The notes under the pieces were generated by a model, which made no database searches, had not been told where the DNA came from, and saw nothing but the letters and a program-made list of their open reading frames with translations. The position numbers and the translations under genes were made by a program. DNA of 64,000 nt from Myxococcales bacterium (GTDB lineage Bacteria > Myxococcota_A > Polyangia > GCA-2747355): the NCBI GenBank assembly GCA_020431405.1, contig JAGQIK010000115.1, positions 47,943-111,942 on the forward strand, written 5' to 3'. Every line of letters starts with the position of its first letter. Within the stretch, counting starts at the first letter, position 1. Below are positions 46,106 to 53,079 of this stretch, in pieces.

Positions 46106-46666
46106 ATGGAATACCTCAAACGACTCGTCGGATATGGTCTCGTGGTGGGTCTCGGCGTGCTGCTGACGATCCAGCTGCGCGACGCCGTGCTCGGCGCGTC
46201 GCTCGCCGAAAAGCGCGTTTGTCTCGGCCTGCAGCCGGTCGAGCTCAACGCGCAGGCGCCGGACTGGTCGCTCACCGACCTCGCCGGCAAGAAGCACTCG
46301 CTGTCGGACTACAAGGGCCGCACGCTGCTCTTGCACTTCTGGTTCACGCAGTGTCCGCCGTGCATCGAGGAGCTGCCTTCGCTGGTGCACATGGCGGCGC
46401 GCATGGCGGGCAACAAGAAGTTCGAGGTCGTGACGGTCAACGTCGACGACAACATCGCCGACGTCAAAGCGTTCGCGAAAAAGCACAAGCTGGGCGGCCT
46501 GCCGATCCTCTACGACAAGAGCAAGAAGGTCCCGCGCAGCTACGGCACGCTGAAGTTCCCCGAGAGCTACCTCATCGACGGCTCCGGCGTGGTGCGCTAC
46601 CGCTTCGTCAACAAGCGCAACTGGGAGTCGCACCTGGCGCGCGCCTGCATCGCTACGATGCTGTGA
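46106..46666 (+). CDS. TlpA-like membrane-tethered thioredoxin
   Basis: 186 residues. Uncleaved N-terminal anchor (GYGLVVGLGVLLTIQL), then DWSLTDLAGKKHSLSDYKGR, the CPPC active site (Cys83, Cys86 in WFTQCPPCIEEL) and SYLIDGSGVVRYRF. Reduces or oxidises periplasmic thiols. Its stop overlaps the DsbA-like start (GTGA), so the pair is co-translated. Confidence 0.9.
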   Translation: MEYLKRLVGYGLVVGLGVLLTIQLRDAVLGASLAEKRVCLGLQPVELNAQAPDWSLTDLAGKKHSLSDYKGRTLLLHFWFTQCPPCIEELPSLVHMAARMAGNKKFEVVTVNVDDNIADVKAFAKKHKLGGLPILYDKSKKVPRSYGTLKFPESYLIDGSGVVRYRFVNKRNWESHLARACIATML

Positions 46667-47448
46667 TCGCGCGGGTCGCTTCGCTGCTGGGGCGCCTGCT
46701 CGGCTTTGCTGCGCGGCGCTCCGTGGTGGTCGCGTTGCTCGCTGGCATCGGCGTGGGCATCTGGGCGCTGTGGTACGACAGCGAGATCGCCTACGTGGTC
46801 GATCGCTTCGCCGGCAAGGTCTCCGAGGTCAAGCGCACCTACGTGCCGCTGGGCACGAGCCCAGCCGCCGGCGATGACCGCGCGCTGGTCACGGTGGTGG
46901 TCTTCGCCGACTTTCACTGCGGTTACTGTCGCAAGTCGGCCGCGGTGAGGCGCGCGATCCGCAAGCGCTACGGCGACAAGGTGCGCTGGGTCTACAAGCA
47001 CTTCAGCGGGCGTTCGCCGGCTGCGCGCGCGGGCGCCTTTGCCGCCGACCAGCGGCGCTTCTTCGAGCTGGCCGACCGCTTCTTCTCGTCGTCGACGCGG
47101 CTGACCAAAGCCGACATCGAGCGCCACGTCGCGCGCGCCGGCCTCGACGTGGACAAGCTGCGCGTGGCGCTGCGCGAGGGCCGCTACGACAAGACCGTGC
47201 GCGCCGACACGGCGCTCGGCAAACGTCTCGGCGTGCGCGGGACGCCGAGCTACTTCATCAACGGGCGCAACCTCAAGGGCCACTGGCCGCTGCCGTTCTT
47301 CGACCTGATCGTGCGCCAGGAGATGGCGCGAGCCCGCGCGGCGCTGGCCAACGGCATCACGCGCGAGGCGCTCTATCGCGTGCTGTGCGGAGGCGGCGAC
47401 AGCAAGCCCGCGCCGATCAAGGCGCCGGCCAAGCGCGCCGCGCGCTGA
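46663..47448 (+). CDS. DsbA-family thioredoxin-like protein
   Basis: 261 residues from a GTG overlapping the previous stop. N-terminal anchor (SVVVALLAGIGVGIWALW), CGYC active site (Cys86, Cys89 in FADFHCGYCRKS), helical insert and the cis-Pro block RGTPSYFINGRN. DSBA-like thioredoxin_4 family, periplasmic. A redox pair with the TlpA-like protein is likely. Confidence 0.9.
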   Translation: MIARVASLLGRLLGFAARRSVVVALLAGIGVGIWALWYDSEIAYVVDRFAGKVSEVKRTYVPLGTSPAAGDDRALVTVVVFADFHCGYCRKSAAVRRAIRKRYGDKVRWVYKHFSGRSPAARAGAFAADQRRFFELADRFFSSSTRLTKADIERHVARAGLDVDKLRVALREGRYDKTVRADTALGKRLGVRGTPSYFINGRNLKGHWPLPFFDLIVRQEMARARAALANGITREALYRVLCGGGDSKPAPIKAPAKRAAR

Positions 47449-47454
47449 CGTCGC

Positions 47455-48633
47455 GTGGCGTTCGACGAGCAAGCGCTGGCCGAGGCGCTGCGCCTGCTCG
47501 AGGACGCGCGCGAGCTCGAGCCCGACGACGCGCGCTACCTCGCCCTCGAACGCGCCGCCGCCTTTCTCACCAAAAGCGCCAAGAAGAAGCGCAGGCTGCG
47601 GCGCAAACAGCGCAGCCGCGCCGCCGATCAGGCGCTGCTGGCCGCTGTTGCCAACGAGGCTGAAGGCGCCGAAGGCGATGAACGCGGGGCGCTTCACAAC
47701 CAGCGCCTCTGCTACGTCTGCAAGGCGCCCTACCGCGAGCCGCATGCGCGCTACCGCACGATGTGCCGCGCCTGCGGCGATCGCTCGCAGACCAAGCGCG
47801 ACGAGCCGCTCGAGCTGGCCGGGCGGCGTGCGCTCGTCACCGGCGGGCGCGTCAAGATCGGCTTCGCCAGCGCGCTGCGCCTGCTGCGCGCCGGCGCCGA
47901 GGTGGTGATCACGACGCGCTTCGCAGGCGACGCCAGCGATCGCTTCGAGGCCGAGCCAGACCACGCGCGCTGGCGCGAGCGGCTCGACATCGTCGCGCTC
48001 GACTTCCGCGACGTCAGAGGGCTGGTGGCGCAGGTCGCGCGCTGGGCCGCCGGCGCGCCGCTCGACATCATCATCAACAACGCGGCGCAGACCGTGCGAC
48101 AGCCGCCCGAGGTCTACCGCGCGCTGCACGAGCGCGAGGGCCGCGCCGTGGCGGAGCTCGACCTGCGGCGCGACAACAGCTGGGTCCAGCGGCTGGGCGA
48201 GATCCGCGCTGTGGAGATGGTCGAGGCGCAGGTGGTCAACAACGTGGCGCCGTTCGTGATCGTCAACGGCCTGCTCGAGAGCATGGCGCGCTCGCCGCGC
48301 GGCGATCGCTACGTGGTCAACGTCAGCGCGGTGGAAGGACAGTTCGCGCGCGCGCACGAGGACACGCGACACCCGCACACCAACATGGCCAAGGCGGCGC
48401 TCAACATGCTCACGCGCACCAGCGCGGGGCAGCTGCGCGATCGCGGCATCTACATGGTCTCGGTGGATCCGGGCTGGATGTCGCACGAGGGCTCGAGCGC
48501 GCCTTCGGCGTTGCCGCCGCCGCTCGACGCCGACGACGCCGCGGCGCGCGTGCTCGACCCCATCGCGCGCGGCGTGCGCGGCGAGCCGCTGTGGGGTGTG
48601 CTGCTCAAGGATTATCAGGTCGTGCCGTGGTAG
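47455..48633 (+). CDS. Short-chain dehydrogenase with N-terminal zinc ribbon
   Basis: 392 residues from a GTG. Residues 1-75 are charged and helical; CYVC and CRAC form a four-Cys zinc ribbon near 82-104. The SDR follows: TGGRVKIG cofactor loop, NNAAQT, NVSAVEG and HTNMAKAALNML, where the catalytic Tyr of YxxxK is Thr (TNMAK). Such a protein may not be a standard dehydrogenase. Its 3' end overlaps the convergent gene by 29 bp. Confidence 0.85.
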   Translation: MAFDEQALAEALRLLEDARELEPDDARYLALERAAAFLTKSAKKKRRLRRKQRSRAADQALLAAVANEAEGAEGDERGALHNQRLCYVCKAPYREPHARYRTMCRACGDRSQTKRDEPLELAGRRALVTGGRVKIGFASALRLLRAGAEVVITTRFAGDASDRFEAEPDHARWRERLDIVALDFRDVRGLVAQVARWAAGAPLDIIINNAAQTVRQPPEVYRALHEREGRAVAELDLRRDNSWVQRLGEIRAVEMVEAQVVNNVAPFVIVNGLLESMARSPRGDRYVVNVSAVEGQFARAHEDTRHPHTNMAKAALNMLTRTSAGQLRDRGIYMVSVDPGWMSHEGSSAPSALPPPLDADDAAARVLDPIARGVRGEPLWGVLLKDYQVVPW

Positions 48634-49411
48634 CGGCGATCTCGCCCGGAAGCTCGCCCTCGCGCGGGCCGATGTAGACGTCGAGGGTCTCGCCGCCCGG
48701 GTAGTCGTGCTGCTGGCGCAGCCAGCGCGACACCGACGTGCGCACGACGAGCAAGCGCGGTCTCGGCCCGCCCGCGGCGCCCTCGGCGACGAGCAGCGCG
48801 GCGAAGAGGGCAGCGGCGCTCTCGCGCGCGACCTCGACATCGACGCGTTCGATGAAGCGCGCCGTGGGGTGGCGCAGCATCCAGCGCGCTGCGGCGAGCA
48901 CGCGCGTGACGTCGTGCACGAGCTCGCTCGGTTCGGGGGCGGTCGCAGCGTGCTGTGCGAAGCCGCAGCGCCAGCGCGTGATCACGACGTCGCGCGGCAC
49001 CAGCAGCGCCCGTTCGTGGCGCAGAAGCTCGGCCTGCTTGCCCTCGAGCTGCAGCCGTTGCGCTTCGTCGAGCGACGGCGCCGCCATGCGCGCCTGCGTC
49101 ACGATCAGCTCGCCGCGCGGATCCTGCGCCTGCAGCAGCCAGTCGCCGTAGACCAGGTAGCGACCCATGTCGTCGGGCTTGGCCGCGATGCTCGCGATCA
49201 TCGAGGGCTCCTGGCGCCCGAGCTGATAGCCGCGGTGGCGCAGGTTGCGCAGCCGTCGCCACAGACAGCGCTCGGCTTGCTCGACGTCGTCGAAGCGCTC
49301 GACGCGCTCGCGGCCCGCCTCGCCGAGCCGCCCGGCGACGCTGCGCACGTTGGACGCGCGTCGTTCGAGCACGATGAAGCGGTTGATGTCGGGGCGTTCG
49401 AGGTAGACCAC
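48605..49411 (-). CDS. WGR domain plus TIGR02996 domain protein
   Basis: 268 residues from a GTG. Residues 1-65 match a WGR domain (NRFIVLERRASNVRSVAGRL, then ERVERFDDVEQAE and RHRGYQLG), although the W-G-R core reads AGR. Residues about 70-110 are TIGR02996 (MIASIAAKPDDMGRYLVYGD, DPRGELIVTQ). C-terminus unassigned. WGR domains sit beside nucleic-acid or NAD-linked enzymes. The start is 3 nt from the 3' end of tRNA-Asp, read in the same direction. Confidence 0.8.
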   Translation of the reverse strand: MVYLERPDINRFIVLERRASNVRSVAGRLGEAGRERVERFDDVEQAERCLWRRLRNLRHRGYQLGRQEPSMIASIAAKPDDMGRYLVYGDWLLQAQDPRGELIVTQARMAAPSLDEAQRLQLEGKQAELLRHERALLVPRDVVITRWRCGFAQHAATAPEPSELVHDVTRVLAAARWMLRHPTARFIERVDVEVARESAAALFAALLVAEGAAGGPRPRLLVVRTSVSRWLRQQHDYPGGETLDVYIGPREGELPGEIAATTARPDNP

Positions 49412-49414
49412 GGA

Positions 49415-49487
49415 CGGGCAGGGCTGGAGTCGAACCAGCGTTCTCCGAGGTGACAGCTCGGCGCGACGGCCTCTGCGCTACCTGCCC
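49415..49487 (-). tRNA. tRNA-Asp (anticodon GTC)
   Basis: 73 nt, minus strand. Acceptor GGGCAGG/CCTGCCC (7/7), 3-bp D stem GCG/CGC, anticodon stem CCGAG/CTCGG with loop CTGTCAC (anticodon GTC), 5-nt variable loop, T arm GCTGG-TTCGACT-CCAGC and discriminator G73, the Asp identity base. CCA is not encoded. Confidence 0.95.
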
Positions 49488-49731
49488 GCTGCCACGGTAC
49501 CACCTGGGAGCAAACTCTCCGATCGCGGTGGGACTAGGGGTTTATGCCCCCCGCGCATGCTCGTACATCGGCGTACAAGTCGGTTTTCTAAGGGATGAAG
49601 ATCGCCGACGTTGTGTTGCGCAGGCGCAACGGCACCGCTCTTGCTCACTGCGTGAGACAAGCAGCGCACGCCGAATCTCGCCGCGGACGGCCACTCCGCG
49701 GCCAGCGAAGTGGAGTGGAGGACTAGCTCGA
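49488..49731. promoter_or_regulatory. Leader region between tRNA-Asp and the Cys-rich gene
   Basis: 244 bp without a gene. It contains a GTTGCGC/GCGCAAC hairpin (49615-49630) and two mutually exclusive hairpins in front of the next ATG: GCCGCGGA with TCCGCGGC (49680-49702) and CCACTCC with GGAGTGG (49691-49718). The second covers the first two bases of the GGAGG (49717-49721). Confidence 0.45.
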
Positions 49732-50637
49732 ATGTCACGACGCGTGGCTCGGACTATCGATGCGGTAACGCGCGGTGCTCTGATCCCGATCGTCGTCGCG
49801 ATCAGCGCCTGCGCCGTCGGCAAGGCGCCCGACCCGTCGAGCGGTCAGCCCGGCCTCGTGCCGACCGACTGCAGCCACTGCGCCCCCGGACAGAACTGCC
49901 TCGCCGGCAGCGGCGAGTGCTACTGCGACAGCAACCTCTGCCCCGGCTGCTGCGCGGCGGACGGTCGCTGTCTCGCTGGCAACGACGACGGCGCCTGCGG
50001 CAACGCGGGCGGCGCCTGCCACAACTGCGCGCTTGTGGGTGGCGCGTCGAGCACTTGTCAGGCGGGCACATGCAGCGGCTGCGTGCCCAACTGCAACGGC
50101 CGCCAGTGCGGCAGCGATGGCTGCGGCGGCAGCTGCGGCGGCTGTCCACATGGATCGCAGTGCGGCGCCGACGGCAAGTGCGGCTGCACGCCGCAGTGCG
50201 CGGGCAAGTGCGCCGGCGCGCCGGATGGCTGCGGCGGCACCTGCAGCAGCAACAGCTGCACCGGCTGCTGCGAAGGCACGATCTGCCAGCCGGGCCTCGA
50301 CGTGTTTTCCTGCGGCTCCAACGGCGCGCAGTGCCACCGCTGCGGCGGCGGCGGCAGCGCTTGTCAGCAGGCGAGCTGCGTGAGCGGCTCGTGCATCGCC
50401 ACGCCGCTGCCCGACGGCACGTCGTGCGGCAGCGGGCAGAGCTGCTATTCCGGCCAGTGCCAGAGCAACGGCGGCACCAACAACAGCGGCGGCGGCGGCT
50501 TCTACAACTCGTGCTACGGCTACTGCTTCACGCACGACCCGGTGCCGGGCAGCAGCCCCGCCTGCTACTGCGACCCCTACTGTCTGACCGAAGGCGACTG
50601 CTGCCCCGACGCCGACATCGAGTGCGGCATCTACTAG
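49732..50637 (+). CDS. Cys-rich lipoprotein with somatomedin-B-like C-terminus
   Basis: 301 residues from the ATG at 49732 (GGAGG 10 nt upstream). Lipoprotein signal (IPIVVAISAC). The body has about 45 cysteines in spaced pairs (GRQCGSDGCGGSCGGCPHGS). The C-terminal 40 residues (NSCYGYCF ... CYCDPYCLTEGDCCPDADIE C) follow the somatomedin-B spacing C-x3-C-x(n)-CxC-x3-C-x6-CC-x6-C. Likely a disulfide-rich adhesive or protective surface protein. Such proteins are common in myxobacteria, but the SmB-like end is unusual. Confidence 0.82.
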   Translation: MSRRVARTIDAVTRGALIPIVVAISACAVGKAPDPSSGQPGLVPTDCSHCAPGQNCLAGSGECYCDSNLCPGCCAADGRCLAGNDDGACGNAGGACHNCALVGGASSTCQAGTCSGCVPNCNGRQCGSDGCGGSCGGCPHGSQCGADGKCGCTPQCAGKCAGAPDGCGGTCSSNSCTGCCEGTICQPGLDVFSCGSNGAQCHRCGGGGSACQQASCVSGSCIATPLPDGTSCGSGQSCYSGQCQSNGGTNNSGGGGFYNSCYGYCFTHDPVPGSSPACYCDPYCLTEGDCCPDADIECGIY

Positions 50638-50652
50638 CCAGCTCTCGAACGA

Positions 50653-50680
50653 GGCCACAGGCCACGGGCCACAGGCCGCA
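50653..50680 (+). repeat. 4 x 7-bp GGCCACR array downstream of the Cys-rich gene
   Basis: Units GGCCACA, GGCCACG, GGCCACA, GGCCGCA; starts 15 bp after the stop codon. Confidence 0.88.
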
Positions 50681-50786
50681 GGATCGCAGGTGAACCCTTC
50701 TGCTCGTCTCGCCCGCCCGCCGCGGCGCGTGTGCTGTGTCGCCGCAAACGCTGCTGCGGAGCGTGCCAAGCGGCTGCAGGCGGGCC

Positions 50787-50814
50787 TGTGGCCTGTGGCC
50801 GGTGGCCCGTGGCC
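50787..50814 (-). repeat. 4 x 7-bp GGCCACR array downstream of glsA (inverted)
   Basis: On the minus strand the units are GGCCACG, GGCCACC, GGCCACA, GGCCACA, beginning 7 nt after the glutaminase stop. With 50653-50680 it forms an inverted pair around a 106-bp segment, between two convergent genes. Confidence 0.88.
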
Positions 50815-50821
50815 TGCCGTC

Positions 50822-51964
50822 TCAGTCCTCCGCGAACTGCCCGAGCAGCGTCGCCAGCTCGGACCAGCTCTCCAGCGCGCGCCGCCGCGGGTCGCGTTTT
50901 TTGTCGAGCCCGCGCAGGTTGTCGTAGGTGTGAAAGGCGAAACGCTGCACCAGCGCCCGGCAGAACTCGACGCCGCGCACGCTGTTGCCGAGCCGGTCGA
51001 GCCGCGGTGACCAGGTGCAGATGCCGAGCACGTTGGGTACGACGATCATCAGCGCGCCGGAGACGCCGCTCTTGGCCGGCAGCCCGATGCTGAAGGCGAA
51101 CTCGCCGGAGAAGTCGTACATGCCGCAGGACGACATCAGCGAGAGGCAGTTCTGCACGGTGCGCGGCTCGAGCACGCGCTTGCCTGTCACGGGGCAGACG
51201 CCGCCGCCGGCGAGCGTGGCCGCGGCGACCGCGACGCCTTGGGCGTCGAGCTCGAGCGAGCAGCACTGAAAGTACAGATCGAGCGTCTCCATGAGGTCGG
51301 TGTCGGGCGGGAAGCCCTTCTTCTCGCGCATGAAGTAGCCGAGCGCGAAGTTGCGGTCGCCGGTCTCGCGCTCCGACAGATAGACGGCGTTGTCGAAGCC
51401 GACGCGCGCGCCGCCGGCGACTTCGCGCCAGCGCGACTGCACGTACTTGAAACGTCCGGCCGGATCGAGGTCGGGGCGCGTCAGCGCGCAGCACATGATC
51501 GCGCCCGCGTTGATCATCGGGTTGTGTGGGCGGCCTTCGTGGTCGAGGGTCAGCTCGTTGAAGCCGCGGCCGCTCGGCTCGCGCCCGACGTAGCGGTGCA
51601 CCACGTCCTCGCCGTGCTCCTCGAGCGCGATGCAGTAGCCGATGGGCTTGTAGGTCGACTGCAGGCAGAACGGCACGGTGGCGTCGCCGCGCGCGAAGCG
51701 CTGGCCGTCCACGGTGCACAGCGCGAGACCGAAGCGCTCCGGATCGACGCAGGCAAGCTCCGGGATGTACGTCGCCACGTCGCCGCCGCGAGACTCCGCG
51801 GCCGCGTCGAAGATGCCGCTCACCTCGGCGCAGAACTCGTCGAAGCGCGGGATCGCCTGCTGGCCGGCGAGCGTTGACTCGAGCAGCGCGTCGAGCTGCT
51901 GCCGCAAGCTGTGCGGCAGCTCGCCTCCCGGGCGTTGGTTGTCTCGCGTGCCGTCGTCGCTCAT
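50822..51964 (-). CDS. glsA: Glutaminase A
   Basis: 380 residues. ARGDATVPFCLQSTYKPIGY holds the Ser-x-x-Lys pair (STYK) of the beta-lactamase-like glutaminase fold; RGFNELTLDHEGRPHNPMIN and FDNAVYLSERETGDRNFALG are diagnostic. It hydrolyses glutamine to glutamate and ammonia. About 65 residues longer at the N-terminus than E. coli GlsA2 and with a C-terminal tail. Sits last in the TonB-receptor/ExbB/ExbD run, an unusual neighbour. Confidence 0.94.
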   Translation of the reverse strand: MSDDGTRDNQRPGGELPHSLRQQLDALLESTLAGQQAIPRFDEFCAEVSGIFDAAAESRGGDVATYIPELACVDPERFGLALCTVDGQRFARGDATVPFCLQSTYKPIGYCIALEEHGEDVVHRYVGREPSGRGFNELTLDHEGRPHNPMINAGAIMCCALTRPDLDPAGRFKYVQSRWREVAGGARVGFDNAVYLSERETGDRNFALGYFMREKKGFPPDTDLMETLDLYFQCCSLELDAQGVAVAAATLAGGGVCPVTGKRVLEPRTVQNCLSLMSSCGMYDFSGEFAFSIGLPAKSGVSGALMIVVPNVLGICTWSPRLDRLGNSVRGVEFCRALVQRFAFHTYDNLRGLDKKRDPRRRALESWSELATLLGQFAED

Positions 51965-51979
51965 CAGAGCTACAGGCTA

Positions 51980-52369
51980 CTACTTCTGCGTCGCGATGGA
52001 CGCGGCCTTGAAGCCAGCTGCCTGCGCTTCGCTGAGCACGCGGATGGCGCGCTGCACGCTGGCCGACTTGTCGGCGACGATCAGCACGCTCTTGTACTGC
52101 CCGCGCAGGGCGCGCAGCGCGGCGGCGAGCTTGTCGGGGGCGACCTTCTTGCCGGCCACCGAGAGGTCGCCGCGCGGCGGCACGCTGACTACGAGCGCTT
52201 TGGGATCGGCGCTCTTTTCGGCGCTGGCGCGCGGCAGGTTGACGTCGATGTTGCGGATGCGATGAAAGTTCGCCGCCAGCACGACGAAGATGACGAGGAT
52301 GAAGGCGATGTCGATCAGCGCCGAGAGGTTGATCGACGGCTGCTCTCTTTTGGGCGTGTCGAAGTCCAC
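51980..52369 (-). CDS. exbD: ExbD/TolR-family proton channel subunit
   Basis: 129 residues: one N-terminal helix (SALIDIAFILVIFVVLAANF) with the conserved Asp in LIDIAF, then a periplasmic domain (DPKALVVSVPPRGDLSVAGK, VLIVADKSASVQRAIRVLSE). Works with ExbB to energise TonB. Starts 6 bp after exbB. Confidence 0.92.
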   Translation of the reverse strand: MDFDTPKREQPSINLSALIDIAFILVIFVVLAANFHRIRNIDVNLPRASAEKSADPKALVVSVPPRGDLSVAGKKVAPDKLAAALRALRGQYKSVLIVADKSASVQRAIRVLSEAQAAGFKAASIATQK

Positions 52370-52375
52370 GGCGGC

Positions 52376-53050
52376 TCAGCTCTCGCTGCTCGTGCTGGTC
52401 GCGTCGGCCGGCGTGGGCAGCGCCGGCGCGGCGGTCATCACCTGGCCGATGACGTCGGTGAGCTGCAGCTTGAGCTTGTCGGCGCGGCTGGCCAGGTAGC
52501 TGTGGCCGGCGAGGGTCGGCACGGCCACCGAGAGGCCGGCCGCCGTGGTGAGCAGCGCCTTCCAGATGCCACCCGAGAGCGCCGAGACGGCGACGTTGGC
52601 GCCGCCGGCGCCCTGCAGCCCGATGAAGAGATCGACCATGCCGAAGACGGTGCCGAGCAGCCCGAGCAGCGGCGCCGCCTGCGCGATGAACGAGAGCACG
52701 CCGAGCCCGCGCTCGGCTTGCTGCAGCTCGAAGCTGCCGACGCGGCGCGCCTCGGACTCGGCGCGGTCGGGGCGATCGCGCAGCACGTCCATCATCGCGC
52801 GCACCACGCGCGCCCCCGGGTGCGGCGCGCGGGCGCACTCGCCGCTGGCGGCCTCGTAGTCGCCCTCGCGCACGCGCTCGAGCACCGGCTCGAACCAGCC
52901 CATCTCGCGGTGCCGCTGGCGGCGCAGGCCGAAGACTTTGTGCAGAAACAACGCCAGCGCGACGAGCGAGCAGGCGTATATCGGGATCATCGTAAAGCCG
53001 CCCTGCGCGAGCAGCTCGGCCAATGAGAGCGTTGCTTTGTCTGCAGCCAT
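52376..53050 (-). CDS. exbB: ExbB/MotA/TolQ-family proton channel subunit
   Basis: 224 residues with three helices (GFTMIPIYACSLVALALFLH; VLSFIAQAAPLLGLLGTVFG; IWKALLTTAAGLSVAVPTLA) and the MotA/TolQ pattern GTVFGMVDLF...GGIWKALLTTAAGL. Forms the proton pore with ExbD. Confidence 0.93.
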   Translation of the reverse strand: MAADKATLSLAELLAQGGFTMIPIYACSLVALALFLHKVFGLRRQRHREMGWFEPVLERVREGDYEAASGECARAPHPGARVVRAMMDVLRDRPDRAESEARRVGSFELQQAERGLGVLSFIAQAAPLLGLLGTVFGMVDLFIGLQGAGGANVAVSALSGGIWKALLTTAAGLSVAVPTLAGHSYLASRADKLKLQLTDVIGQVMTAAPALPTPADATSTSSES

Positions 53051-53079
53051 GCCTTACGTCCTGTTGCCTTCCGAGGCCT

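Noticed and set aside
46597..48840. A 747-codon open frame antisense to the DsbA-like and SDR genes
   Set aside because: It is the shadow of real genes in GC-rich DNA; its translation is a low-complexity Arg/His/Asp mixture without any domain, while the plus strand shows clear motifs.
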